A DNA stretch of 64,000 nucleotides from Sinohyriopsis cumingii (GCA_028554795.2 CM068825.1:151688053-151752052), one strand, 5' to 3'; shown: positions 57,501 through 60,418, counted from the stretch's first letter. Program-made: numbers and translations. The notes: generated by a model from the sequence alone, not told the origin.

Positions 57501-60418
57501 TGTTGGCATACCTATATGCTACAGTAATGTAATGTGGATGATATTTCTTTGGATATTGTACTTTTGGAAATTTTACATGATTTAAGCACACTGTTAACTA
57601 AAATGACTGTTCCCTTGTGTTAAAAAATCAGCCTGAATTAGTCTAAAGTACACTATACATAGTAGCTATTAAAACAGGGAAAATGAATTTTGCCAGACTA
57701 GACAATACCAGCTTCTGAAAGTGCAATGAATGAATTACCAAATATATAAAATGGAAAAAAAGTTATCGGCTCTTTTTTATACAATTTACCTCTGAAGTTC
57801 TGGAAGTGAAAATGACCAAGTAGAACTAGCACTTTTTTGAAAGGTGCACATTTGAAGTAGGGCCAAGCTGTATACTCTATAACCCATAGTACACCCATCA
57901 ATCATACACCAAAATAAAGGGAATTAAAGGTTCTTTTAATTATACCTAAGATATACAAGGTCTTTTTTAAATAGCTAGTATAACCAGTGAGGAAAGCCAG
58001 GGAAATTCTTTTTCTTTAAAATCCTAACCCTATGGAAAATGCAAAACTGTATAGCGCCACCAAAGTTGTCAATGACCTTGAAAAAAGAAGCCTATATCCT
58101 AAGTTTCATCAAAATAAGATTAAAAATACAGCCTGGATTTTGACAACAACTCAGTCATCAGATGCATTTGATATGCTTAGATCATTATTGAATTCATCTT
58201 TTTTAGTAATGATTGCCATATCTGATGACAAATTAGCATCATTTGAACAAAATTAAAAGCCCTAAATACCATAATGTCTTCTGTTAAATTTGGTCAAGTT
58301 CTGTTAATCAGCTTTCAAGAAAAACTTGTTTAAAAGGCTACTATTGTTAGTAATGACAATTATATTATGATGGTGAATCGGCACCATTCTTTCTTAAATA
58401 TGAAAATTCTTTATGTCAGCATACTTTTGGTAATTTTTTTAAATTCTATCCAACATTTATTAAGAAAATGTTATCGTAAGTTTTCTTGCTGTTGTTTAGT
58501 AACACATATGATGGTAGATGGGCATCATTGGTACAAAACTGTTAGCCGTTTATGCTACGAAGATTCCTTTCAAAATGGTCAAATTCTTTTGCCATTTTCT
58601 CAGGAGGTGTTTTTTTAAGAGAGACTCAGAACAGGATGCCAACTGTGAATTTGGCCAAATTTTTAATCCTTGCCAAAATGAAAATACTTAAAAGCAAACC
58701 ATTTTTAAAAAATAAAAAAGTTGTCAAAATATCCTGAATGGTTTGCAGCCCTCCTGAAAACATTATTGACTAAATGTAATAATTCCATGTAAGCAAAAGA
58801 AGCATAACCTCCAAAGTTGTGAAGAAGTTATTACATAATGAATGGCATTCCAAATGTTGCCAAGCAACTATCCATTCAAAATCAAATTACAGGAATATTG
58901 AACAATTTGCTCACAGAAATGCCTCACAGTGATCCACTACAAATTGCAAAAGAATGCACACAATTCTGCCATACATTGCATACAGATGTGAGTCAAAAAT
59001 GGCAATAGCTCTTTAAAAAGTCAAGGAAGCAAAATGATTTGTTAAAAAGGTGCATTTTATTATGATGACCATAATATGACTGAATACCACAGCAATTCAT
59101 AAAAAAAATGCAAGATAATAAGTGAGATTAGTTGTGTTAATGAGACTGAATCATTAAGCTGCAAGATAAAAAGGGCAATAACTTTTTGTAATTCATCAAA
59201 AAATGACAATGATATTGTCATACACTGCATTAAGCTACAGAACAAAAAGGGCAATAACTCTTATAAAAAATATTCCCAAGTAAAATGGTTTGTTGATACG
59301 AGTATCTTCATGTCATGATCATAAAATTTGCCCAGTTTTATGGCAATCCAAGAAGGATGCAGGACTAAATCAACATATGCACTAATGAGATTGAGTGGAA
59401 CACTGCAGCAATACAAAAGTGGCAATAATTATATCAAAAATTGTGGGAGCAAAGTGATTTGTCAAAATGCACATCTTCATGTGATGATCATATTATTTAC
59501 CAAGTTTCATTGCAATTATTCAGAAACTAACAAGATAGTTACGTACACTGCTACAAGACAAAAAGGGCATTACTAAAAACTGCTGGAGCAAAGTGATTTG
59601 TCAGCATACACTATTCAGGTGATGACCAAAATATTTATCAATTTCAAGGCAATCCATTAAAAATTCAGTTGCCAGATAGAATGATGGACTGGCCATCATG
59701 TTATCAAAAATCATGATTACTATACAGAGTCAAAGCAGTAGAACTTCTATCAGCAATGGATGGAAGCTATGGAATTCTTCAAAAGGAGCATAATCATGTC
59801 ACTAACATCAGGGCCAGTTTTCACACTGTTCCAGCAGGTATCAGAATATGACAAATATTTACTAAAAATAATAAAATGAATGAAACGATAACAGATAAGC
59901 ACACATGACACAATGTCATAGTGATGTAGCAACTTTAAATGCCAAACATTAATAATCTGATATCTTACAATTTCTTCCCAATCAACAGTCTTGAAAGGTT
60001 TTCTTGGTGTAATTTCCTCATCTCTTGGAGAACTTGTGTTACTTGCTGACTCAAGTAGAGATGCCTGGGATTGAGCTTGGCTGTTCCGGAATACTCTGGA
60101 GCTTCCGAGTGCAGACTTTTTTGATCTGTCTTGGCGAACTGAAGTTGAAGAACTACCAGCATTCCTAAAAGTGGGTATTGCTGTGCTACTTGTACTTCGT
60201 GAACTTGAAATCTTTGTGCTAGCTGTACTTCGAAAACTGGGAATAGCAGTGCTGCCTGTGCCATGAGAACCAGGAATGTTCATAAAGTGAATGTTTTGTT
60301 CCAGACATTCATCATCTGATTCATCATCATCATCACCACCTTTAGGTAACAAATTACCAGAAGAAGTGCTCACAGGTTTGCCCTGTGAAACATGTGAAGA
60401 GCTGCTACTTGGTGCCAT
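2229..60418 (-). CDS. Split gene for a leucine-rich-repeat protein (whole coding span)
   Basis: I assembled this gene from exons with GT..AG borders whose phases match: 60418-59969, 55058-54969, 42009-41938, 38724-38666, 37104-37052, 32539-32397, 31205-31047, 27381-27326, 24654-24531, optionally 24478-24341, and 2363-2229. The spliced frame stays open for 447 codons without the optional exon or 493 with it. The first 150 residues are Ser-rich and acidic (DDDDESDDE) with no recognised domain. The rest is about twelve SDS22-like LRRs with the pattern LxxLxLxxNxI. I see no transmembrane segment, so an intracellular scaffold role is likely, but function is not assigned. The introns carry Polinton, LINE, SINE and satellite DNA, and the last large intron is about 22 kb. 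No terminal exon or stop codon is identified, so the protein may continue beyond the left edge. I cannot tell which named LRR family it belongs to. Confidence 0.8.
2609..2801. mobile_element. Fold-back (palindromic) MITE
   Basis: The left arm, with ACTTATAA, AGTCAAACTGCAAAC and GATCTGC, is matched in inverse order by the right arm, with GCAGATCA, GTTTGCAGTTTGACT and TATAAGCAAGT. About 69 bp per arm pair with roughly three quarters identity. Related single arms occur near 37365-37450 and 32690-32830. The open frame across it (2555-2893) is not a gene. Confidence 0.55.
2990..3275. repeat. Minisatellite, ~82-bp units
   Basis: Three to four units contain ATATAA(G/A)GTGATCCCATTTT and CATGCATTC(C/T)(A/G)ATTATTTA. 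Confidence 0.8.
3300..3515. repeat. Minisatellite, ~56-bp units
   Basis: Four units contain GCAATATA(A)AGAGAATAAC and CATCATCCAGTTGCAAAC. Confidence 0.85.
3540..3640. repeat. Short tandem duplication
   Basis: TAAGGGTGGATGTTGTTTG occurs twice, with a related third unit upstream. Confidence 0.7.
3786..4417. mobile_element. piggyBac-like MITE, copy 1
   Basis: The termini are perfect 17-bp inverted repeats, TTAACACATTAACCCCT at the left and its complement at the right. The outer TTAA at each side is the target site used by piggyBac-type transposases. The 632-bp element has no coding frame worth reporting. It shares most of its length with the copy at 4549-5085 and has about 95 extra internal bases near 4120-4215. 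Confidence 0.75.
4549..5085. mobile_element. piggyBac-like MITE, copy 2
   Basis: This 537-bp copy is in the same orientation as the element at 3786-4417, with one mismatch in the left inverted repeat (AACGCCT) and TTAA at both borders. It has an internal deletion of about 95 bp relative to copy 1. Its right border lies about 15 bp from the start of the 30-bp satellite. Confidence 0.75.
5100..6155. repeat. 30-bp satellite array, left segment
   Basis: About 35 copies of a 30-bp monomer, core TTTGATATTATGATACACAT plus AATCATGTTA. Between about 5519 and 5790 a 90-bp higher-order unit of three variant monomers repeats three times, with variant marks GATGCACATAATTATG, TTCTGATACAC and TTTGCTATT. 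The monomer length is a multiple of three and lacks stops in one frame on each strand, so long peptides of the MIHIIMLFDI type are artefacts. Confidence 0.95.
6165..7986 (+). pseudogene. LINE reverse transcriptase (dead copy)
   Basis: A single frame runs from the insertion edge to TAA at 7984-7986, broken only by TAA at 6679-6681 and TGA at 7684-7686. It shows the EN-RT linker (FANFFRDKV), RT motifs such as NDLKNYCPVSNLPF, LDLSAALDTIDH and GVPQGSVLGPVLF, and the catalytic box as YADE instead of YADD. The C-terminal segment is of the type GPATWNELPTELR, common in CR1/L2/RTE-X elements. The two stops and the changed catalytic Asp make it inactive. With only two stops and no frameshift over 600 codons, it is fairly young. 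Confidence 0.88.
7987..8180 (+). other. LINE 3' UTR and (ATT)n tail
   Basis: This is an AT-rich stretch ending AAAGTGCTTAGAGC, a short spacer, GGCGCTATACAAAG and then ATT repeats. It is the conserved 3' recognition tail of CR1/L2-like elements. No polyadenylate tail is present. Confidence 0.7.
8181..12755. repeat. 30-bp satellite array, right segment
   Basis: About 150 copies of the same 30-bp monomer. The part from 9200 to 10350 is more diverged, with indels; 10360-12755 is very regular. Marker variants such as TACAATGGACAT, GATACAGGTAATCATATT, TCATGCGATTT and ATTGTGATACAC recur in the same order, for example around 10960, 11260, 11860, 12260 and 12650. This indicates higher-order blocks of several hundred bp. 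Each monomer contains the inverted repeat ATTATG/CATAAT. Confidence 0.95.
12760..13795. other. Non-coding stretch between satellites
   Basis: No gene recognised. A segment near 12780-12850 (CTTAATTGCTGTAACAGCTG) recurs diverged at 14510-14580, a local duplication. Near 13140-13260 a 60-bp unit with TCATGACTTTGCATGTGG recurs twice. Confidence 0.5.
13800..14358. repeat. Minisatellite, 17/18-bp units
   Basis: About thirty units of GAGTATTATGACCC(C)ATTA, alternating with and without one C, some with an ACATA insertion. Confidence 0.95.
14395..14475. repeat. Short tandem repeat, ~26 bp x3
   Basis: TTTTAATAC(C/A)AAGAATTACTT is repeated three times. Confidence 0.85.
14480..16130. other. AT-rich intron sequence, no gene seen
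   Basis: No exon-like LRR segment, transposon end or tandem array recognised. The frame at 15828-16049 shows nothing gene-like. Confidence 0.5.
16135..16635. repeat. Minisatellite, 58-bp units
   Basis: About eight units, regular from 16285, contain CAGACTTCTAAAGTTTGCAC, CTATTTGTGCATATGACACA and CATCTCATTTTTC. Units become more diverged leftward. Confidence 0.92.
16640..17405. other. Intron sequence without a recognised gene
   Basis: Frames at 16639-16902 and 17054-17443 are open but show no domain and overlap repeat edges. I see no splice-supported exon. Confidence 0.45.
17410..18485. repeat. Degenerate minisatellite, ~39-40-bp units
   Basis: About 26 units with the cores TTTAAAGGTCTCTGAGGGA and ACCAAGTTTAGTC, strongly diverged, with some units deleted in part. 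An outlying unit occurs near 18655. Confidence 0.92.
18880..19055 (-). pseudogene. Possible third decayed LRR exon copy
   Basis: The minus-strand frame contains ALVELLFYSCNSQVCNEI, loosely LxxLxxxxNxI, in the same order and strand as the other LRR exon copies. Similarity is weak and could be chance. Confidence 0.25.
19235..19400 (-). pseudogene. Decayed copy of the LRR exon
   Basis: The minus strand reads EWEMINLSDNQLFHMKDV in the register of ILDIPDNQIYHWEEV from the intact exon. It is preceded in another frame by LKTKPSH, like LKTLPSQ. The donor position has GTGTAT instead of GTAAGT, and at least one frameshift separates the halves. I read it as an older duplicate of the LRR exon. Confidence 0.5.
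19430..20605. repeat. Minisatellite, ~22-24-bp units
   Basis: About fifty units of AGTAAATGACCCTAGACAGA plus CTG, with recurring multi-unit blocks, for example similar stretches at 19880-20230 and 20320-20560. Confidence 0.95.
20620..20790 (-). pseudogene. Decayed copy of the LRR exon
   Basis: On the minus strand this segment aligns by eye with the exon at 24654-24531: CTCTACAGGAACTTGGAACA for its CTCTGCAGGAAATCCATGC, then further matching blocks TGTGAACT, CCATCCCAGTTCC-like and CTTAGACATTTCT. Frames are broken by small indels and a stop. Just upstream (about 20745-20790) a second fragment reads ATGNQITELNKLPSS. The same fragment is amplified in the adjoining 50-bp minisatellite. This is a dead exon duplicate. 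Confidence 0.55.
20750..22010. repeat. 50-bp minisatellite built from an LRR exon edge
   Basis: About 25 units contain GGTTGCCTGTAGCACTTGAC, AGCAAAAATCAGGATTAT and TCATAAAGATCT. Read on the minus strand, each holds CTACAGGCAACCAGATC, the start of the decayed LRR exon fragment (ATGNQI) at 20745-20790, with the bases ahead of it. A multi-unit block is duplicated: the order of variants at 20940-21180 recurs at 21540-21780. Confidence 0.9.
22085..22440. repeat. Minisatellite, ~57-bp units
   Basis: About five units contain TTTTGAACTCCTCTTCATCA, AGCCAACAGCCATTAAACA and ATAACCATG. Confidence 0.88.
22522..23907. mobile_element. pogo/Tigger-like DNA transposon remnant
   Basis: The termini read CAGTGAAACCCCGCTATAA and, from the other side, CAGTGGAACCCCGCTATGA (17 of 19 match), each flanked by TA. 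This is the TIR type and target site of pogo/Tigger elements of the Tc1/mariner group. The interior has a 158-bp tandem duplication (about 22634-22880) and no intact transposase. Confidence 0.6.
24080..24300. repeat. Minisatellite, 51-bp units
   Basis: Four nearly identical units of GGAATTGGCATGGCACCTAG, CTTAACACAGATTTAATTG and TCTGCAAGTTTG end about 40 bp from the LRR exon copy at 24341. The near identity suggests recent expansion. Confidence 0.93.
24341..24478 (-). CDS. Second, diverged copy of LRR exon 9 (may be skipped)
   Basis: This 138-bp open stretch, phase 0 at both ends, contains TSNQICEMITVLSQLPKMEV and NIPDNHIYPWEKY. It parallels the neighbouring exon almost residue for residue from Ile-Cys onwards. 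It ends in a GTAAGT donor. Its 5' part is disturbed: the segment matching SLQE has become CTG TAG GAA in the ancestral frame, with extra bases nearby. The acceptor needed (GTCTAG) would leave an intron of only 52 bp. It is either a working tandem-duplicated exon or a pseudo-exon skipped by splicing from the neighbour to 2363. Confidence 0.5.
24531..24654 (-). CDS. LRR gene exon 9 (two LRRs)
   Basis: This 124-bp exon encodes SLQEIHATNNEICELKTL and ILEILDIPDNQIYHWEEV. The acceptor is TTGTGTAG and the donor GTAAGT. It exits in phase 0, which suits either the adjacent exon copy at 24478-24341 or the exon at 2363-2229. Immediately upstream in the transcript is a 64-bp (TA)n run, close to the acceptor. 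Confidence 0.83.
24660..24723. repeat. (TA)n microsatellite
   Basis: An uninterrupted TA dinucleotide run of about 64 bp lies immediately upstream, in the minus sense, of the exon 9 acceptor. Confidence 0.95.
25000..25640. repeat. Two related minisatellites, ~58 and ~47 bp
   Basis: The left part has units with CCCTTTAGTGTCCTTTATAG and ACAGGTTTAACTGTATTAT. The right part has AACCATTTCTGTGTATCCTT, TAAACAGTGTCTTTCATAG and ACAGGTTT. The shared CTTTCATAGACAGGTTTAAC shows that the second derives from the first. Confidence 0.9.
25790..26055. repeat. Minisatellite, ~60-65-bp units
   Basis: Four to five diverged units with CAAGTGCCATATAAAAGTCA and ACCTTGACCAATAC. Confidence 0.75.
26060..27320. other. 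Intron sequence, no gene seen
   Basis: Flanked by LRR exons 8 and 9, whose phases match directly, so no intervening exon is needed. The frame at 26585-26815 is unsupported. Confidence 0.55.
27326..27381 (-). CDS. LRR gene exon 8
   Basis: This 56-bp exon encodes ILTVSNNQLTSLRSAGKL plus two bases. The acceptor is CCTTTCAG and the donor GTAAGA. Its phase-2 exit joins cleanly to the exon at 24654-24531 to form a Lys codon. Confidence 0.83.
27455..27610 (-). mobile_element. Probable tRNA-derived SINE remnant, third family
   Basis: On the minus strand GGTGGCACAGAAGTTAGCATG is followed about 30 bp later by GGGTTTGAATC, spaced like pol III box A and box B in a tRNA. The rest matches neither SINE family A nor B. 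Confidence 0.45.
27620..28450. repeat. A-rich low-complexity and short tandem segments
   Basis: AATGAAATAATAAATATAAA-type repeats at 27885-28020, and GCAAATGGAATGCAAA-type repeats at 27650-27740 and 28345-28430, separated by unique AT-rich DNA. The minus-strand frame at 27613-28029 is an artefact of this composition. Confidence 0.7.
29095..29548. repeat. Minisatellite, ~38-40-bp units
   Basis: Eleven units of CAAGAGTGGGATTTCCTATC, CACACCAATGCATTTTGATC with minor changes. Confidence 0.93.
30005..30270. repeat. Minisatellite, 26-bp units
   Basis: Ten units of ATGGCCCAAATTATGATGTA plus TTTACT, nearly identical. Confidence 0.95.
30430..30530. repeat. Tandem duplication, ~52 bp
   Basis: TTACTAACACACTCATGTGA and GACATGCATGTCCCAGT occur twice in direct order. 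Confidence 0.85.
30742..30790. repeat. (TTGA)n microsatellite
   Basis: TTGATTGATTGA repeats with a few GACT interruptions. Confidence 0.9.
30850..30985 (-). mobile_element. Probable tRNA-derived SINE remnant
   Basis: The minus strand has ATGGTGGCTTAATTATTGTG followed by TGGGTTTGAGTCCTGCC, resembling tRNA box A and box B at suitable spacing. No clear tail or target duplication is visible. Confidence 0.4.
31047..31205 (-). CDS. LRR gene exon 7 (two LRRs)
   Basis: This 159-bp exon, phase 0 at both ends, has a TTTTTTCAG acceptor and a GTAGGT donor. Its 53 residues contain LPNLEELYASGNRLRSVSDL and CRQLQEVDLSGNRLTDLSGL, two regular LRRs with no disruption. Confidence 0.87.
31595..31925. repeat. 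Degenerate minisatellite, ~34-bp units
   Basis: About nine units of AGTACTCCAATACACTGGTC, TCTCACTATAACAC, with many substitutions. Confidence 0.85.
32397..32539 (-). CDS. LRR gene exon 6 (two LRRs)
   Basis: This 143-bp exon encodes about 48 residues with two repeats: GNLKKLKTLRLDCNQILKI and VQLTFIDVSYNMLDSLA. The acceptor is CACATCTAG and the donor is GTAAGT. Entry is phase 1 and exit phase 0, consistent with both neighbours. Confidence 0.85.
32855..33208 (+). mobile_element. tRNA-derived SINE, family A, copy 1
   Basis: The head carries polymerase III-like boxes: a box-A type segment GGACTAGTGGTTAGAGC and a box-B type GGTTCAAACCCC. The body (GGCCTGGTGTCAGGATAATG, then CACTATAAACTGCCACACTG) is shared with the copies at 35773-36123 and 37525-37826. 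It ends in a (CA)n run at about 33170-33208. Confidence 0.8.
33210..34140. other. Intron sequence, no gene seen
   Basis: AT-rich unique sequence between a SINE and a minisatellite. A short repeat GAAAATAAATTGGAAGTT occurs twice near 33890-33950. Confidence 0.5.
34145..34572. repeat. Minisatellite, ~43-bp units
   Basis: Ten units of ATTATTTCTGTAGGACAAAG, AAGATCTCATTTATCATGAA, ATC, with small indels. Confidence 0.93.
34575..35770. other. Intron sequence, no gene seen
   Basis: No domain, transposon terminus or array recognised. The frame at 34920-35102 is unsupported. Confidence 0.5.
35773..36123 (-). mobile_element. tRNA-derived SINE, family A, copy 2
   Basis: This minus-strand copy has its tail as (GT)n at 35773-35813 and its tRNA-like head at about 36060-36120 (GGCCTAGTGGTTTAAGC and GCGTTCGAACC when complemented). 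Possible 9-bp target duplications with one mismatch flank it (AACCGTTCA and AACCATTCA). Confidence 0.8.
37052..37104 (-). CDS. LRR gene exon 5
   Basis: This 53-bp exon encodes LRELCSLHLQHNKIKTV. It completes the Asn codon split from the previous exon and leaves one G for the next. Borders are CATTTCAG and GTAAGC. Short exons holding about one LRR each are typical of this gene. Confidence 0.85.
37525..37826 (+). mobile_element. tRNA-derived SINE, family A, copy 3 (head worn)
   Basis: The box-B like GGGTTCGATCCCC, the shared body and a short (CA)n tail (about 37806-37826) are clear. The box-A part is degenerate and merges with an arm of the fold-back MITE family to its left. Confidence 0.7.
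38666..38724 (-). CDS. LRR gene exon 4
   Basis: This 59-bp exon encodes DLRELKLYDNRIRKIENID plus two bases of the next codon. It has a clear ATATTTTCAG acceptor and a GTAAGT donor. Its phase-2 exit matches the one-base entry of the exon at 37104-37052. Confidence 0.85.
38760..40025. other. Intron sequence, no gene seen
   Basis: Between LRR exon 4 and SINE family B copy 1. Frames at 38900-39109 and 39632-39934 show no domain or splice support. Confidence 0.5.
40040..40304 (-). mobile_element. tRNA-derived SINE, family B, copy 1
   Basis: On the minus strand the head reads GTGGCTGAGTGGTCTAAAGC, like a Ser/Leu-type tRNA, with a box-B like GGGTTTGAGTC. The body ends TGGCATTAAACC followed by a CAA-rich tail (TTGTTGTTG on the plus strand). 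It is flanked by AAGCTATGAAGA (40028-40039) and AAGCTTTGAAGA (40305-40316), a 12-bp target duplication with one mismatch. Confidence 0.82.
40930..41240. repeat. Dispersed repeat family C (copy 1) with a short tandem repeat
   Basis: GCCAAATGCCTGATGGC-type units (40965-41030) precede a segment with CCAGGATGCTTTCTATCAAA and GTAACAGTGGCCATATCTGA. Related segments occur at 53480-53640 and 58060-58640. Confidence 0.6.
41938..42009 (-). CDS. LRR gene exon 3
   Basis: This 72-bp exon lies between TTTTTCAG and GTAAGT. Its 24 codons begin FRKLRVLDLSCNFIEKI, a canonical LRR. Both borders are phase 0. It lies just left of the Polinton remnant, which therefore sits wholly in the preceding intron. Confidence 0.85.
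42234..42443 (+). pseudogene. Polinton capsid-like protein, C-terminal fragment
   Basis: A 69-residue frame contains QISQWDFSTLYLIYSFSL and ends in GGYRAIAVILSD. The position directly upstream of the hydrophobic virion protein and protease, and the style of the C-terminus, suit the end of a double-jelly-roll capsid protein. The bulk of the gene is missing, with no extension upstream of 42195. The assignment rests on gene order and a short stretch. Confidence 0.45.
42640..42925 (+). pseudogene. Polinton small hydrophobic virion protein (pX/pVI-like)
   Basis: The 74-residue frame from 42701 has KSRTGVRLDLSANAI, then a hydrophobic stretch (FLFLATLPVLIAADALGAIG) and a basic tail. This is typical of small membrane-active virion proteins that sit next to the protease in Polintons and adintoviruses. 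The frame may begin further upstream, near 42640, across a stop. The family role is inferred from composition and neighbours. Confidence 0.5.
42996..43426 (+). pseudogene. Polinton adenovirus-type cysteine protease (frameshifted)
   Basis: The first frame has NFRGVFMHDQL, then INLDGSS and GTHWIAYAVD; the His in THW matches the catalytic His of adenain-like proteases. Near 43215 the frame shifts and continues as LAPPKEFLPY to 43426. The expected CG-x-x-C active-site region reads ICSPEV, so the nucleophile motif is degraded. In intact elements this enzyme matures capsid proteins. Inactive here. Confidence 0.75.
43500..44460 (+). pseudogene. Polinton minor-capsid/penton-like protein remnant
   Basis: A 242-residue frame from 43732 includes IPTGSYQIEQINEEL, matching the IPxGxYxIEDI-type motif common in Polinton minor virion proteins. 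An upstream continuation (DQNEVVFFQDQQGQL near 43540) lies in frame or nearly so but is broken by stops. It is the longest intact stretch of the element on this strand. The structural role is inferred from the motif and its position after the protease. Confidence 0.5.
44500..45032 (+). pseudogene. Polinton ORF fragment of unknown function
   Basis: A charged, helical-looking sequence in several frames includes EDEADYVRRG (near 44550) and a 77-residue piece at 44799-45032 with TKEQISTLKLLGLDINKI. No domain recognised. The strand and collinearity with the minor-capsid gene suggest a virion component. Confidence 0.35.
45060..45633 (+). pseudogene. Polinton virion-protein remnant split by a SINE
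   Basis: The frame reads DGTYTVSGQALQGLAQQGYV, then after stops FRLTDQDGNILDTRG. After the SINE it resumes with GEELTVSLYVQ and stops. The DQDG..GEE.TV pattern resembles the C-terminal edge of Polinton minor-capsid proteins. The reading frame on both sides of the 12-bp duplication shows it was once continuous. Confidence 0.5.
45341..45582 (-). mobile_element. tRNA-derived SINE, family B, copy 2, inside the Polinton
   Basis: It shares the head (GTGGCCGAGTGGTCTAAAGC), box B (GGTTCGAGTC) and body with the copy at 40040-40304. A perfect 12-bp duplication CACACGTGGTGA at 45329-45340 and 45583-45594 marks the insertion. It splits the reading frame of a Polinton virion-protein remnant (…DQDGNILDTRG before, GEELTVSLYV after), so the SINE arrived later. 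Confidence 0.88.
45720..46100 (-). pseudogene. Minus-strand Polinton ORF remnant, unknown
   Basis: The minus-strand frame contains MEQLQQDGLAIQLDVEKISD (about 46090-46020) and further pieces such as LSLVDLFEQHDSAKF down to about 45750, with stops between. It lies just downstream of the ATPase. No domain recognised. Confidence 0.3.
46117..46690 (-). pseudogene. Polinton A32/HerA-type DNA-packaging ATPase (dead)
   Basis: The Walker A motif GPSGSGKT is encoded at 46648-46625 and followed by a DKLYLVAR segment. The Walker B region NLVVDDVLLDKQ and the following SRGRHKNTDVIYITQ match A32/FtsK-HerA ATPases of Polintons and large DNA viruses, which drive genome packaging. Several in-frame stops interrupt it. 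It is convergent with the virion genes to its left and divergent from the zinc-ribbon gene to its right. Confidence 0.82.
46690..47133 (+). pseudogene. Zinc-ribbon plus PLA2-like domain protein of the Polinton
   Basis: Residues near the start hold a four-Cys ribbon, YCVTCK ... KCVKC, like DUF5679 domains. After a single stop (TAG near 46942), the same frame continues into a phospholipase-A2-like domain, with CGPGT (Ca-binding-loop type) and the active-site signature DQVCHNHDVAY (D-x2-C-x2-HD-x2-Y). PLA2-like domains occur in parvovirus capsids and in some Polintons, where they are thought to act on membranes during entry. Catalytic His-Asp and Cys are retained. Confidence 0.7.
47278..48244 (+). 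pseudogene. Polinton retroviral-like integrase (catalytically dead)
   Basis: It starts at ATG 47278 and matches the integrase core in order: WLSQQAKWQIYLPHP, TPNEVHQAAILFL, YTWTVVDVASRYKQ, LQVSPGKEFLGAV and NQAIIEHS. A shifted frame at 47969-48244 gives the C-terminus (GGAARVTDPVWSV to NTQLPPDW). Several stops and a frameshift break it. By comparison with the usual HQAD and VDPG motifs, the first two catalytic Asp are replaced (HQAA, VSPG), while the Glu of IIEH remains. Confidence 0.85.
48730..49520 (-). pseudogene. SF1-type helicase remnant of the Polinton
   Basis: The minus strand has Walker A GPGGSGKTT at 49459-49433, followed by DMIVLMPTYRLARET (motif Ia-like), SECTYHSFFRW, and IIIWDEI as Walker B near 49250. 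The frame then degrades. A separate 106-residue piece at 49052-48732 may be its C-terminal part. The pattern suits superfamily 1 helicases. It lies beside the integrase on the opposite strand. Confidence 0.65.
49609..50100 (-). CDS. 163-residue ORF upstream of the helicase, unknown function
   Basis: An open frame with no stops begins MLDAKILTSLTVTSVIISYK and ends NVSVVGWGS. No recognisable domain. It precedes the helicase on the same strand, and the reading continues loosely upstream (50100-50590, e.g. SSDMISVDNITASLVAFLGF) across stops. It may be part of a longer replication protein. It is the best-preserved frame on the minus strand of the element. Confidence 0.4.
   Translation of the reverse strand: MLDAKILTSLTVTSVIISYKSQKSIRLPQEDKDICRKFIGKFIQFSSSDNARHCTRLIMDPAEFDFVVRDTAARGVLVSWINAIMQDGENVGTVVICYNGNSPQFTHLRSSMLTYSSINPLPMISRFPNDALKVTEDSFYISHCSMDLLDPFIDNVSVVGWGS
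50130..50600 (-). pseudogene. Upstream part of the unassigned minus-strand Polinton gene
   Basis: Broken minus-strand frames read LLVNCFTASSIVARIAQQ (about 50530) and NEFLNDVSQSCVEFGHGS, then GHPTHEMTRAAINGPLPN. They are collinear with the 163-residue frame at 49609-50100. Function not recognised. Confidence 0.35.
50598..51720 (-). pseudogene. Broken minus-strand ORFs at the right side of the Polinton
   Basis: An 85-residue frame (50855-50598) has HAWTTSVTKFPRERIIQFYD and an acidic tail (YEDDSESDES). Further right, fragments such as DGASHMFSTFKNDGDGISVD (about 51440-51370) are in broken frames. Not recognised. I looked for DNA polymerase B motifs (DxxSLYP, YGDTDS type) and saw none. Confidence 0.3.
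51798..52109 (+). CDS. Intact 103-residue Cys-rich ORF
   Basis: The frame from ATG 51798 to TAG 52109 encodes a small protein with CLFCGFAFKGKTQLC, then YCASKRYFE and DCIDCY, so two C-x2-C pairs plus extra Cys. This could form a zinc ribbon. The C-terminus is polar and Ser/Lys-rich. It is the only gene-like frame near the right end that carries no stop. It could be the last gene of the Polinton or chance. No family recognised. Confidence 0.4.
   Translation: MQMADDTPCEKNVAVIIVRRGSTSPKPCLFCGFAFKGKTQLCVAYGGTEYCASKRYFEITNASDDVNIKNQQDCIDCYIKNNKTDQISKKSVEQVSEDSSGTP
52140..52460. repeat. Two direct copies of a ~200-bp AT-rich unit
   Basis: The blocks starting near 52150 and 52352 share AATATTCACAT/ATATTCACAT, TATAGC(A/G)CATAAAAAA, ATGTGTCA, TTGGTCATTC and GGTTCCATGTAT. 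They lie just right of the Cys-rich ORF. They could mark the element border or be independent. Confidence 0.5.
52456..52960 (-). pseudogene. Possible retroelement fragment (RNase H-like)
   Basis: The minus-strand frame has QLFINTSGSGCGAHL, reminiscent of the TDAS..GWGAHL motif in RNase H of DIRS/Ngaro-type retrotransposons. Surrounding frames are broken. The evidence is one motif. Confidence 0.25.
53260..53640. repeat. Dispersed repeat family C (copy 2)
   Basis: Shares CCAGGATGTTTTCTGTCAAA, CAAATTCTGTTCAGCAG and AGTAATGGTAGCCATATTGG with the copies at 40930-41240 and 58060-58640. No coding content seen. Confidence 0.6.
54455..54533. repeat. (TA)n microsatellite
   Basis: About 78 bp of pure TA after TATGTATG, about 430 bp from LRR exon 2. 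Confidence 0.95.
54969..55058 (-). CDS. LRR gene exon 2 (first LRR)
   Basis: This 90-bp exon is flanked by an AG acceptor after a T-rich tract and by a GTAAGT donor. It encodes 30 residues containing VYEINLHATELTVIDNLEK, the start of the LRR array. It enters and leaves in phase 0, matching exon 1 and the exon at 42009-41938. The intron that follows holds the Polinton remnant. Confidence 0.8.
55400..56045. repeat. Tandem repeat, ~159-bp units
   Basis: Marker phrases recur about 159 bp apart: TATGACTGTGACCTTGATCA (55558), TATGACTATTACCCAAGGTC (55717) and TTACTATTACACTGACCTCC (55878), each followed by AAGGTCAA and later TCATAA(C/T)GATTCA. Four diverged units. Confidence 0.75.
56385..56490. repeat. 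Short tandem repeat
   Basis: TAGTATTCAGCATC with alternating AATAG/ACTAG or TGATTCAC spacers, about six units. Confidence 0.85.
56495..58030. other. Intron sequence, no gene seen
   Basis: AT-rich, no LRR-like exon, transposon ends or arrays recognised. The frames at 57252-57464, 57406-57591 and 57698-57901 are unsupported. Confidence 0.5.
58060..58640. repeat. Dispersed repeat family C (tandem copies)
   Basis: Three diverged units contain TTTAGTAATGATTGCCATAT, TGGTCAAGTTCTGTTAATCA and TGATGGTGAATCGGCACCAT-like segments. The plus-strand frames here are by-products of the repeat. Confidence 0.55.
58900..59690. repeat. Tandem dispersed-type repeat, ~160-200-bp units
   Basis: Four to five units share AAAAAGGGCAATAACT(C/T)TT, GCAAA(A/G)TGATTTGT and ATCTTCATGTCATGATCATA. 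This type is widespread in bivalve genomes from general knowledge. No coding content. Confidence 0.7.
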